Shown in pieces: positions 21,448 to 31,356 of a stretch of DNA of 64,000 nucleotides. This DNA comes from Nematostella vectensis (Eukaryota > Cnidaria > Anthozoa > Actiniaria > Edwardsiidae). The stretch lies in contig NC_064046.1 in the NCBI RefSeq assembly GCF_932526225.1, forward strand, positions 6,497,306-6,561,305, written 5' to 3'. A model generated the notes under the pieces. It was not told where the DNA came from, made no database searches, and saw only the letters and a program-made list of their open reading frames with translations. The translations under genes were made by a program, and so were the position numbers. How positions within the stretch are numbered: the stretch's first letter is position 1; each line of letters begins with the position of its first letter.

Positions 21448-22846
21448 AATGATTTTGCTAAATGTCTCAAGCGGTCAAGACAACCATAAAAATTTGGAAT
21501 TTCCCGGGCCGCCAGTCGTGACCGGTCGATGGCATCGCATGTCGGTCATTCTACAAAGAGCCCAAATACGCTACTCGATAGGAAATCACTGGGACAACTG
21601 GACTATTCCCGCTTTACCCTCTAACTCTTCTTTTATGATCTACATAGGGGGTACACCCCGCCGTCTCATGAAACTCCTCCTACTGTCAAAAATTGATAAT
21701 TTTACCGGCTGCATTTCTGACTTGACGTTGAACGGACGGTCAGTAGAATTTAAAACTATTGGCCATGCAAGAAAGACGAGTAACCGTCGCCTTGAGCTCC
21801 AGTTTTCAATTAAAACTTCAAAGCTGCTTCTACATAAGCGAATGATGCCAGAATGTGATCCTCGCCTCGTTTTGAGTTTTGAATTTCAGACCCAATCGCG
21901 CAATGCATTTCTGGGAAAATTCACAAGCGGAACTGTTTCATTGTACTTTACCCTTATTAACGGAATACTGATGGCAGACATAACTCCAGACAACACGATG
22001 ATTTGGAAAATCACTACGTCTTCAAATACAACGTGGAATGATGTATCGTTTGCGGTTACCATGGATACTCAAGAGGTCATTGTGACGGTAAATGGGAAGA
22101 GCTATTCCGCACGTGTTCCAACTCGCGCCGGAGTGTTTACAAAAAGTTATGAATTCCAGATCGGAGGCTACGGATTTTCGAATTATGCAGGTTTTGTTGG
22201 TTGCCTCCAAAATGTGAAGGAGCAAGGGGAGCTTATTGAATCACAATGGTACCCATCTTTGATGATGAATGACATTCTAAAAGGGAAATGCACGCAAGTT
22301 GTTGCGTCGGAAGAATTTATCCCTAAGGAAAAGATGAACTTAAATTTTACCCCAATCCCCAAAATAACGACACGGGCTGTGAGTAAACAAAAAAGGAATG
22401 GCACTAGCGTGAAACCTGCTGACGTCACTACGCACCCTGTTGTTATTGTTATTCAGTCGACAGACACCAGTGTTATTGGTTCCTCAGGCCTTGCAAAGGC
22501 ATACATGGTAACAGTTGCCATCGTTGTGACAGTTTTCGGTTGCATGTTAGTCTATGTAGCCGGCATAACCTTAAAAAATAAATTTCAAAGGAAAAAAATT
22601 GAAAAGCGCGCTAAAGAGGAGGCGAAGAAGCTGGCAAATGTTGGTCCAAAGTACACGGCGTGCACATCCCCCGATGGCCATGACTCCACTGCGTTTACAT
22701 TGAGCAAAGATCATCCGGATAGAGGGAATTCCTTTATGAGTCTTAGTGATCAGCAAGTGAGGTTCTGGAGAGAGCGCGATTGTCACCTCCTCGCGCAGGC
22801 CCGCGAGGCGATGGGGCTCATAAACCACGACGACAACCGATTATAA
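21448..22846 (+). CDS. Laminin-G transmembrane receptor-like protein, 3' exon (truncated by LTR)
   Basis: An exon, not a gene start: it follows an acceptor and begins inside a laminin-G domain, so upstream exons lie elsewhere and were not found. Domains: second half of one LamG (RWHRMSVIL.. to FTGCISDLTLNG, residues about 27-105), a complete LamG (about 130-285, ending FVGCLQNVKEQGELIES), and a Ser/Thr-rich juxtamembrane stretch. A single transmembrane helix (YMVTVAIVVTVFGCMLVYVAG, about 351-372) precedes a basic cytoplasmic tail (KNKFQRKKIEKRAKEEAKK). The layout recalls neurexin/Caspr-type adhesion proteins. From 22781 the reading frame runs into a BEL LTR, so the last 21 codons (CHLLAQ.. 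to NRL) are transposon-derived. The natural tail appears to resume at 30050. Confidence 0.8.
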
Positions 22847-23112
22847 ACACAACGATTTATTCCGATGCTTGAATAACACACTTATTAACTTCCGGAACCT
22901 GGCAGCTCCTTCTACAATGTAGCTTTCTAGCGGTTTTCTACAATAAAATTACAGCTATAAGTGCGAATAACAAACGACATAAGAATCGAGAAAATGAAAA
23001 ACTCACCAAGCTGTCGGCCATTACAAACTCTGACTTTCTGACTTGTACAAACTTGTTTAGTCATGTGACACCGATATAATTACCACAGGTATACCGCGCG
23101 TCGGTAGCCACA
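22781..23112 (-). repeat. BEL 3' LTR
   Basis: 332 bp, same length and by eye same sequence as 29713-30044. It provides the premature stop codon of the laminin-G ORF and an ATAAA-rich stretch that could polyadenylate host or element RNA. Confidence 0.92.
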
Positions 23113-23210
23113 CCGGCCCCTAAATATAAACTACCTGAAAGTTTTTATTTACACTTAATCAAGCGGCAACCGACGATATCTCCGTTACTTTACATTACGC
23201 AGTTCACTCT

Positions 23211-25223
23211 CTAGTTATCCATCTCCAATTTACAGAGACGCGTCACCGGTCGCGTAAGTATAGTGCTGCTCACTTGAACATCTCCTCGCCTCCGTCTTTT
23301 CGCTCGCGTCGCGACAGTAGATACCGTCTTCACCATGGCGCTGCGCACACGGCCATCACTACTTGGTAGGACTTCCATCACACGTGCAAGTGGCCATTCG
23401 CCTCTCCGAAAGTTCTCATCAGCCAAAAGAACTACATCAGCTTCCTTGAGGTTTTCTCTGACAGTAGTCCACTTCGTTCTCTCCATCAGCGTTGGGAGAT
23501 ATTCACTTGTCCACCGACGCCAAAATCTGTTGCTCAGATATTGGGCTTGTCTCCAGGCTCGCCTACAATACATATCTTCCTTTCCAAATACGCCTGGTGG
23601 CACACTAGGCGTTGGTCTCAAGTGAAGCAAATGGTTGGGAGTTAGGGGCATCTCATCCTCGATATCATCACTGTTACGTGTCAGTGGTCTGCTATTGATG
23701 ATGTTCACGGTCTCCGCCATTACCGTGAGAAGCACCTCATCGGAAACTATTTGTTCATTCAACAGCGACTTCAACACACGCTTGGTAGTCTGTACCATCC
23801 TTTCCCATGCACCACCCATGTGGCTTGCCGCAGGTGGGATAAAGCTCCACTTAATCCGCCTTTGGATACAAAACCTGTTGATCCTCTCGAGATCCCATTC
23901 TTCGAGGGCTTGCTTTAGCTCCTTATCTGCCTTCGTAAAATTTGTACCATTATCACTATGGATCTCTTTAGGATATCCTCTAAGACTGATAAACCGTCGC
24001 AGGGCGTTAATCATGGAGTCCGTGTCCATTGAATGCGTTATCTCAACATGCACAGCTCTCATGCTGAGGCACGAAAACAAACATCCATACCTCTTAACCT
24101 TTGACCTTCCGACCTTGACCTCCATTGGGCCAAAGTAATCGACCCCTACGTAAGTGAAGGGTGGCTCCTCAGCTGCAACTCGCATAGCCGGAAGGTCTGC
24201 CATGAATTGCTCCATTGGCTTTGCTCTTCTTCTCTGACACTTAAGACACTTGCCAATCACTCGACGAACTGCAGATCGTCCCTTTATTACCCAATACTCG
24301 TTTCTCAGAGACGACAAAACTGACTCTTGACCCATATGTCCAACACTCTGATGACGATCCATAATAATCAGGTCTGTAACATGATTCTTGTAGGGTAGTA
24401 TTATAGGATGTCGCAACTCGTAGTCAACCTGTGCCTTCCCGATCCGTCCTCCGACACGTATCAGTCCGTTTTCTTTCTGCGGACATAACTTACTGATTGA
24501 CTTGTCAGATTTCTCATGCAATCTCTCGTCAGGGAATTCTTCTCGTTGAACATGCCGCAGAATTATGCACTCTGCCTCTTGCAACTCCTCAACCGTCATT
24601 AATCCTCCGACGTCCCTCTTCTCATGCTCACCTTGGGCTTCCTTGCGTTGCAACACCTTACTCCTTAAGAATTGCTTGTATCGCAATAACCAGGCGATCG
24701 ATAACTTCAACTTCTGCCACGAAGAGTGGTACATGATGATGTCATTAATAACATTTCTCCGTTTCTCCTCACATGTCACATACACTTGCGCTTCCTTTCT
24801 GACTTCTGGGTCATCGTCCGTAATCTTAGGGATTGTGATCACCTTAGGCCAGTCTGCATCGTCCTCCAATAGGAAGCTCGGTCCCTTCAGCCACCGATCG
24901 TTCCTGATTAGAGTGTCCATCTTGAGTCCCTTTGAGCCATCATCAGCTGGGTTGTCATCCCTATTCACATACCGCCATTCTCCAGCATTGGAACCATCAT
25001 GTATAATTGTCAAACGATTGGACTCAAAGGTGTGAAACCTCTTCGTTTCATTGTTAATGCACTTAAGCACCGACATTGAATCAGTCCAGTAGTTCACTTT
25101 GTTTACCTTAAGATCCAGCTCTTCCCGGATAATCTTACTCAACTTTACCGAAATAACAGCAGCGGTTAGTTCTAGTCTTGGAATAGAGATCTCTCGCAGG
25201 GGAGCTAGTCGTGCCTTCCCCAT
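23211..25223 (-). CDS. BEL/Pao RNase H end and integrase
   Basis: 670 codons overlapping the Gag-Pol ORF by 89 bp in a different frame. It begins inside RNase H (MGKARLAPL..IPRLELTAAV), continues with the zinc-binding H-H-C-C region (RHQSVGHMGQ.., CLKCQRRRAKP, about 285-335) and the integrase core. The DDE residues are visible: VDYFGP (about 361), SDNGTNF (about 424), GGAWERM (about 471). A C-terminal DNA-binding region follows. The apparent ATG is not a real start; this is the frameshifted continuation of the upstream ORF. Confidence 0.9.
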   Translation of the reverse strand: MGKARLAPLREISIPRLELTAAVISVKLSKIIREELDLKVNKVNYWTDSMSVLKCINNETKRFHTFESNRLTIIHDGSNAGEWRYVNRDDNPADDGSKGLKMDTLIRNDRWLKGPSFLLEDDADWPKVITIPKITDDDPEVRKEAQVYVTCEEKRRNVINDIIMYHSSWQKLKLSIAWLLRYKQFLRSKVLQRKEAQGEHEKRDVGGLMTVEELQEAECIILRHVQREEFPDERLHEKSDKSISKLCPQKENGLIRVGGRIGKAQVDYELRHPIILPYKNHVTDLIIMDRHQSVGHMGQESVLSSLRNEYWVIKGRSAVRRVIGKCLKCQRRRAKPMEQFMADLPAMRVAAEEPPFTYVGVDYFGPMEVKVGRSKVKRYGCLFSCLSMRAVHVEITHSMDTDSMINALRRFISLRGYPKEIHSDNGTNFTKADKELKQALEEWDLERINRFCIQRRIKWSFIPPAASHMGGAWERMVQTTKRVLKSLLNEQIVSDEVLLTVMAETVNIINSRPLTRNSDDIEDEMPLTPNHLLHLRPTPSVPPGVFGKEDMYCRRAWRQAQYLSNRFWRRWTSEYLPTLMERTKWTTVRENLKEADVVLLADENFRRGEWPLARVMEVLPSSDGRVRSAMVKTVSTVATRAKRRRRGDVQVSSTILTRPVTRLCKLEMDN

Positions 25224-28200
25224 CTTCTAGTCGTAAGTAAGCCACCGCTGAATAACCTTGCCTTGATGCATCCGAGAACACATGTAGTTGAGCGTCTTTG
25301 AGTTCCTTGAAATCTTTCGGCTTAAAACATCGATCAACCTTCACCTCTTCTAGCTTGGGAAGATCTTCCACCCACCGCATCCACTGGGCAGAATCATCTG
25401 GGTTCATGGGATCATCCCATCCAACTTGCTTTCTGGTCAACACTTGTAGAAGCAGCTTTCCTTTCATGGTATAGGGTGCAATAAATCCAAGAGGATCAAA
25501 CAGAGAGTAGACAATTGATAATACACTCCGCTTGGTTGCAGGTTTCTCCTTTGCACGTCTGTTGCTGTCCGCAACATCCCATACAAATTGATCATCTTCC
25601 ACATTCCACTTCAAACCGAGTGTCGAAGTCGTCGGCCGCTCTAGCTCGTTCAACATTGACTTGGCTCGATGCTTCTCTGGTACCGATGCAATCACATCCT
25701 TGTCGTTACTGCACCACTTGGTCAAGTTGAACCCTCCCTTGTCCAACACTTCTCTGATATCACTTACAAGTTTAACTGCATTCTCAGTCGTATCCGTAGA
25801 CTTCATTAGATCATCCACATACATACTTCTAACTATTGCGTCAGACACTTCCGGGTTGGTGTTATCCTTAAGTTCTATTGTCTTCTTCAAACAATAGTTC
25901 ACTACACTTGGTGACGATGTCGCACCGAACAAGTGTTTCACCATCCTGTACTCCTCCAACTCTCCAGATAAATCAGAGTTGGGCCACCATAAAAACCTTA
26001 ATGCATCACAGTCCTTTGGATTCACCCGTACCTGATGAAACATTGACTCCACATCTGCGACTAATCCGATCTTCTCCTCCCGAAAACGACTTAATACTGC
26101 AACAAGATTGTTTGTCAAGTCCGGTCCTTGTAACAATTGTTCATTTAACGAAGTTCCTCCATACTTTGCTGCACAGTCAAAAACAATTCGCACTTTATCC
26201 TTCTTCAATGGGTGTGTCACTGGGTGGTGGCTTAAGTACCACAACCGCCCATCACTTCGCGCCAACTCTTCAGCCGGTACCTTCTCTGCATGACCTCGCT
26301 CGATGTAATCATTCATTGTCTCCTTATACTTATCAAACAGAACACCGTCTCTAAGAAATCTCTTCTTCAGAAGACCGCACCTTCTTTCCGCCATAATCTT
26401 GTTATATGGTAAATAGGGCGGGTCTCTCCTCCAAGGAAGTGCTACCTGATAGTGCCCGTCGACTATCTCTAGTGTATCTTCCATTATCTCTAGTGCACGC
26501 TTATTTTCAATAGAAGGACAGACGTTTGAACTGACAACTGAATCCGCAAAGTCAGTTTGCCAGAGTCTTTCTAATTGTTGCTGCAATACCTCTTTATCAA
26601 TCTCCTTCTCTATTTCTAAATCCGCAGTCTTGAGCTTAGCAGTTCTAGAGACATTGTCCTTAAACGAACAATGCTGTGGTGCACCTGTACCATCATGCTC
26701 AGCAAGCTTGGTATCTTCCGGGTGGGTATGTGCTACAAGACATGATTCCTCATTATAAAGTTCTTCAGGAAATTGCTTATTCGCTACATTAATAAGGTTA
26801 ACCGAGCACTGGTCACTGTCCCTTTTTCCGCACATGGGACCCATCACCGTCCATCCAAGAGAATATCTCACACCGACCGGTTCTCCATCGTTACCAGCCT
26901 TGTATTCTAGTGGTACAAACAGCAATGGATTTTCCTTAAGTCCAATAATGAGTCCAACTTCTGACGCACCGCATTCTTGCAAGTTAATGCTCCTCAAATG
27001 AGTAAATTGTTCAACATCTTCCCTCCTTGGTATACAACTAGAAGATACAGGAATTTCCTTCACTGTCCTGACATTTAACAACTCACTTTCTACCATTCCA
27101 TCTTGTGACATTACTACGAGATCAACCATGTGACCTTTGAGTTTCCTCGTTCCCGTTACACCAGCTAGTTCAAAGTTCATGGCAATGCCATCACATCCAA
27201 GGTCAGTAAACAATTGTTCCTTACACAATGACACTTCACTGCCACTATCTAGCAATGCATAAGTCTCCAATACCCTGTCATCTCCTTTCACCTTGACCTT
27301 GACCGGAATGACACCCAGGCACACTCTGCGCTCACCGGCCCCAGTTGCGACAGAAACTGAGGCTACACTTGTACTACCCGCATTAACACCTGTTGTTTCT
27401 GGTGCCGATGCGTTAGGTCTAGCTTGTCCGGGTGACTTGTCAATCTTGTTGTCAACCGTATTATCCTTTCTTTCTTGTACCGAAAAATGTAGTAAAGTAT
27501 GGTGTTCTTTACCACAACCTTTCACTTGGCACTTAAAGGTTGTCTTAGGACATGTGTCCCTAAAATGCCCTCCACTTAAACACTTAAAACATAATCTATT
27601 AGACAAGACTAATTTGTTTCTCTCTTCACTGTTCAGTTCCTTAAACTGTGCACACTTCCATAATCCATGAGGTCCAGAACAAATCACACACTTCCAGCTT
27701 GCATTCCCCTGTCCCCTCTGTTGTCTCTGTTCACTATTCTGGGGTGGGGTCACTCCAGTTGCCATGCTTGACCTAGGGGTTTGTTTCTTATCACTGTCAT
27801 TCCTTTTCTTACCCCTCTGAGAGCTGGCAGACACAAGATCTTCCCCAAACTCATTGTTCACAAGTTTGGCTCTTTCCTTGATAAACTTCAAGAAATCCGA
27901 AAAATTAGGCCTTGACCCTGATTCAATAATCCTGCCCGCACGTTCGGTCCATTTTCCCTTCATGAAATATGGTAGCTTGTTGTTTAGTTCTCTAAGAGTA
28001 CTTGTGTAATTTAATTCACTAACATAATCGCTTCCCATGCCTGACAATGTGCGGTGAGCTACTTCAAGGTGTCTAGAAAATTCCAGTAAAGCTGGCCCTC
28101 CACCGTTCCGCAATGGCGGGAGGTCTTGTAACCTTTTCAGGTGTGCCTTAGCAATAATGTGCGGAAGTCCAAAATTCTCCTTCAAGGTGTTCTTTGCTGT

Positions 28201-29613
28201 ATTATAGCCCTCCGAAGTAGGCAAGTTCACACAACTTTCAATTGCATCCCTTGCCTTGCCTGTGCAATGTTGTATTAAGTACTGTAATTTCCTAGAATTA
28301 TCACTAGTTAGGCTCTCGAGGCATGTCTCAAAGTTATGCATAAATGAAACATAGTTTATGGGATTACCGTCAAAGTGCATGTATTCAATCCTTGGGGTAC
28401 TCATTGCCTGAGACAGTACTCTAGCCACATGTTCTCCACTATCAAATAATCCATTGTTGCTGTTAGTTGATGGTTGTGAGCCAGGTAAATTCAACCCAGC
28501 TTGGGCTTCCTTTGTTCCATTGTTCAGCAAAGTTTCTTCACCACCCCGCACATGGCTACTAATCTCCCGATTCACCCCTTCACTCTCATGACTCTTGTCA
28601 ACACTTAACTCCGATGATAAACAAACAGACACACAGGATTCCTTTAATCCAGCACTAGACGATACATTGTTATTATTTCCAATACAAGGCTCCACCATTA
28701 GCTCCTTATTAACAACAATTTCCTCTGTTAATTTCACAGTAGGGTTTGTACTCACATTTCCAATAGGTGCATGCTGCTCAATTTTGTTTTCAGATTGAGC
28801 CTTGAAAACATCACATACATCCTCTGACACAGCAGACTTATTACTCTGATCCACATTCAAGTCTTCCCTTTCCTTCTTATAAATCATGTAGCTTGTTTGA
28901 GCCTTTTCACATTTTACTTCAGCTTCCAAAAGTTCATGAGCATATTTTAACTCATCAAATTTTCTATTGAGCTGCTGTTTTTTCCGTAAATGTCCCAGAT
29001 CTAATTTACTCAATGCTGCTCTCTCCTCTAAGGCAGCAACACTCTTAACACTTGATCTTGAATATCTTGAACTATGTCTACTAGAAACATGTGATCTGCT
29101 TTCTCTATCACTCACCCTTGACTTCGTGTGTCTCTCAGAAACCTGAGATCCACTTTCAATATCCTGCATATCCTGTTCGTCAACAGCAGAGTAAAGTTCG
29201 AGTTTCAGCGTGAGTTCCATGTCATAAACTCTTTGGGCCTCCATTTTCTCTTCCCCTTCATCCATTAAGTCCATAAGATCGGAGTGAACACGCACGAATT
29301 TCACCCACGTGTTGTGGTAAGACTGAAGTTTGCGGCTAACTTCATTCTTGTTTCCCTTGTACATCAATTCTTCGATTTCCTTTCGAAACCTTCTCAAACT
29401 GCCGAGGCAACCCGACCTCGAACGCTTTAAACTGACAATCCTCTCTTCCATGTCTTCTCCTCGATTTCTTCGAGTATTATACCTCCTCGATCGAGCTCCT
29501 AAACCTGCAGGACAAGACCGAGCTGACATTGCGAAATCCGTATTCGCTCCACTCGTAACCGAAACGTTCACACAATAAAATCCAATATTCACTCTTGTTA
29601 TGGCCACAATCAC
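25135..29613 (-). CDS. BEL/Pao Gag-protease-reverse transcriptase polyprotein
   Basis: 1492 codons. An N-terminal coiled-coil, charged Gag region (1-250) is followed by the capsid-like region (about 400-600). Cys/His knuckles lie at about 640-710 (CVICSGPHGLWKC, CFKCLSGGHFRDTC). Then come an aspartic protease with ALLDSGSEVSLC (about 780-790), reverse transcriptase with GLVADVESMFHQV and the catalytic YVDD (about 1265), and the start of RNase H (HVFSDASRQGYSAVAYL, about 1445). The frame is lost just after, at a GATGGGGAAGG sequence, where the next ORF takes over in another frame. The deduced enzyme is therefore broken inside RNase H. The 5' part may overestimate the start, since several in-frame Met codons follow. 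Confidence 0.9.
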   Translation of the reverse strand: MIVAITRVNIGFYCVNVSVTSGANTDFAMSARSCPAGLGARSRRYNTRRNRGEDMEERIVSLKRSRSGCLGSLRRFRKEIEELMYKGNKNEVSRKLQSYHNTWVKFVRVHSDLMDLMDEGEEKMEAQRVYDMELTLKLELYSAVDEQDMQDIESGSQVSERHTKSRVSDRESRSHVSSRHSSRYSRSSVKSVAALEERAALSKLDLGHLRKKQQLNRKFDELKYAHELLEAEVKCEKAQTSYMIYKKEREDLNVDQSNKSAVSEDVCDVFKAQSENKIEQHAPIGNVSTNPTVKLTEEIVVNKELMVEPCIGNNNNVSSSAGLKESCVSVCLSSELSVDKSHESEGVNREISSHVRGGEETLLNNGTKEAQAGLNLPGSQPSTNSNNGLFDSGEHVARVLSQAMSTPRIEYMHFDGNPINYVSFMHNFETCLESLTSDNSRKLQYLIQHCTGKARDAIESCVNLPTSEGYNTAKNTLKENFGLPHIIAKAHLKRLQDLPPLRNGGGPALLEFSRHLEVAHRTLSGMGSDYVSELNYTSTLRELNNKLPYFMKGKWTERAGRIIESGSRPNFSDFLKFIKERAKLVNNEFGEDLVSASSQRGKKRNDSDKKQTPRSSMATGVTPPQNSEQRQQRGQGNASWKCVICSGPHGLWKCAQFKELNSEERNKLVLSNRLCFKCLSGGHFRDTCPKTTFKCQVKGCGKEHHTLLHFSVQERKDNTVDNKIDKSPGQARPNASAPETTGVNAGSTSVASVSVATGAGERRVCLGVIPVKVKVKGDDRVLETYALLDSGSEVSLCKEQLFTDLGCDGIAMNFELAGVTGTRKLKGHMVDLVVMSQDGMVESELLNVRTVKEIPVSSSCIPRREDVEQFTHLRSINLQECGASEVGLIIGLKENPLLFVPLEYKAGNDGEPVGVRYSLGWTVMGPMCGKRDSDQCSVNLINVANKQFPEELYNEESCLVAHTHPEDTKLAEHDGTGAPQHCSFKDNVSRTAKLKTADLEIEKEIDKEVLQQQLERLWQTDFADSVVSSNVCPSIENKRALEIMEDTLEIVDGHYQVALPWRRDPPYLPYNKIMAERRCGLLKKRFLRDGVLFDKYKETMNDYIERGHAEKVPAEELARSDGRLWYLSHHPVTHPLKKDKVRIVFDCAAKYGGTSLNEQLLQGPDLTNNLVAVLSRFREEKIGLVADVESMFHQVRVNPKDCDALRFLWWPNSDLSGELEEYRMVKHLFGATSSPSVVNYCLKKTIELKDNTNPEVSDAIVRSMYVDDLMKSTDTTENAVKLVSDIREVLDKGGFNLTKWCSNDKDVIASVPEKHRAKSMLNELERPTTSTLGLKWNVEDDQFVWDVADSNRRAKEKPATKRSVLSIVYSLFDPLGFIAPYTMKGKLLLQVLTRKQVGWDDPMNPDDSAQWMRWVEDLPKLEEVKVDRCFKPKDFKELKDAQLHVFSDASRQGYSAVAYLRLEDGEGTTSSPARDLYSKTRTNRCCYFGKVE

Positions 29614-29712
29614 GCCACAAATCCTTCTGTATCACCGTAAATACTTCCTTCTCGTCGAACTAGCTCCAAATCCTCAGACTAGCTTGACAACTTGACTCTA
29701 TAGCTTGAAAAC

Positions 29713-30044
29713 TGTCACCTCCTCGCGCAGGCCCGCGAGGCGATGGGGCTCATAAACCACGACGACAACCGATTATAAACACAACGATTTATTCCGATGC
29801 TTGAATAACACACTTATTAACTTCCGGAACCTGGCAGCTCCTTCTACAATGTAGCTTTCTAGCGGTTTTCTACAATAAAATTACAGCTATAAGTGCGAAT
29901 AACAAACGACATAAGAATCGAGAAAATGAAAAACTCACCAAGCTGTCGGCCATTACAAACTCTGACTTTCTGACTTGTACAAACTTGTTTAGTCATGTGA
30001 CACCGATATAATTACCACAGGTATACCGCGCGTCGGTAGCCACA
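29713..30044 (-). repeat. BEL 5' LTR
   Basis: 332-bp partner of 22781-23112. Element transcription would start here and run leftward. No convincing tRNA primer site was recognised in the sequence just inside it. Confidence 0.92.
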
Positions 30045-30049
30045 GCGAT

Positions 30050-31356
30050 CTTAGATTAACGACGGTCCAGTGTCGTAAACTGCAGTTGACGGCCTCACCA
30101 CGCGACGCACCACGCAACCTCTGTCAAAAATAGGAAGAATTGCAGGCAATCACAGCAAAACGGAGGACAAAGATAAGGTAAGATATGCCACTCTAGATAT
30201 TTCCCAGGGTAACACCCCTTGGAATTTAACGATAAAGCCCTTAGCGCAAGTTAGAAGGCAAAGTTACCGATGGGCCTATGTAAAGCCGGACTCCGAGGCA
30301 AGTGACGCTGAGTTCCTCGAAGGGCTGCATCGCACTCAGAAAAACAAGAGTATTAACTCTGGTAGAAAACCGTTTCCGATGAGCATCATCAAAACGAATG
30401 ATTCTCACGAAGAGGGAGGAGCCTGGAAGCCATTGAAACCAACTGAAGGAGAACTGACTTTTATGAGTAGAAGCACAGATGGGATCCCCGGAAAGACGTT
30501 GATGATGGTTGCTTACGAGCCAGAGTACTGTGATTTGACGAATGAATGTGTGGCAAGCTTTGGAAGAAAGGCGTCTTCTTCTCTTGCCCTATCTGAGGAT
30601 CACAAGGGTGAAGTGGCATACGTGATACGGAATTTTCGTGGTGCAGTTATAAGAAACACAGGCGACTCCTCTGATGGGAAGCAAAGACGCGTGGAACAAG
30701 TAAACCCTCATGTCAAAGTTATGGATGGATCAAGTGTGAAGGCCTTCTCGGTTAATGTGGGGGAATGTAACGATAGTCAGACGGGTAGTACTAACAAGAG
30801 TACTCTCCTTACACCGCGATGCACTCTGGGCTGCGACGAAGAAAACAAATTATATAAATTTGATTTTAAAGAGAAACCCGCAAATAGTCCTGGGACTTTA
30901 GAGTCACGTGGATTTTGTGAAGAGGAGGTCGGCCATCAGGAGAAAAACAAGGAAAACATGCCTGATGACTATAATGCTGAAGTTTCAGTGCCATCAATGA
31001 CACCCCATCAGAAGAAGGCAAAGTACCACACTCGTTCTAGGCCACCTCTGAAGCGTTCCTGCTCGTTCAGTTATGCAAACCCACCATCTTTTGAAGACCC
31101 TTTTGACTCAGTATCCTCCGAGCCGCGCTACATGTCTGAATCGTACTGCGAGATCCCTAGGCAAATCATAACCCCGCCTTCCTTGGAAGATAGCAAAGGG
31201 ACGAGTAGTCTAGACAGCTGTCATTCAGTACATCACCTTGATGATGGATCAATAGATATTTGCCCTACAGAAGAGATGCCTGTTAATAGGGGAATCCTAC
31301 GTGAGATTTATACACAGGAAAAACATCTCGATGATAACCAAAACATGGATCCATAG
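30050..31356 (+). CDS. Probable cytoplasmic tail of the laminin-G protein, separated by the BEL element
   Basis: Host sequence resumes after the right target duplication. In the LamG frame it reaches a stop (30131-30133). A second frame is open from 30079 to 31356, including 325 codons after the ATG at 30379. A small intron from GTAAAC (30075) to TTGCAG (30145) would join the two frames exactly; this is inference. The predicted tail is polar and Ser/Thr/Asp-rich with no domain, has a VRYATL sequence fitting the ITIM pattern near its start (about 30178-30195) and a basic KYHTRSRPPLKRS segment. Alternatively the 325-codon ORF is a separate gene. No known family recognised. Confidence 0.5.

Larger units (their letters stand above)
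22781..30044 (-). mobile_element. Full-length BEL/Pao LTR retrotransposon
   Basis: A 7264-bp element in minus orientation: two 332-bp LTRs, a Gag-protease-RT-RNase H reading frame and an RNase H-integrase reading frame. GCGAT is duplicated at 22776-22780 and 30045-30049, the 5-bp duplication expected for this class. The LTRs read TGTCACC..AGCCACA on the + strand and look identical, so insertion is recent. A purine tract (AGGGGCCGG on minus) sits next to the 3' LTR. No envelope gene. It interrupts the coding exon of the laminin-G gene in antisense orientation. Confidence 0.93.
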
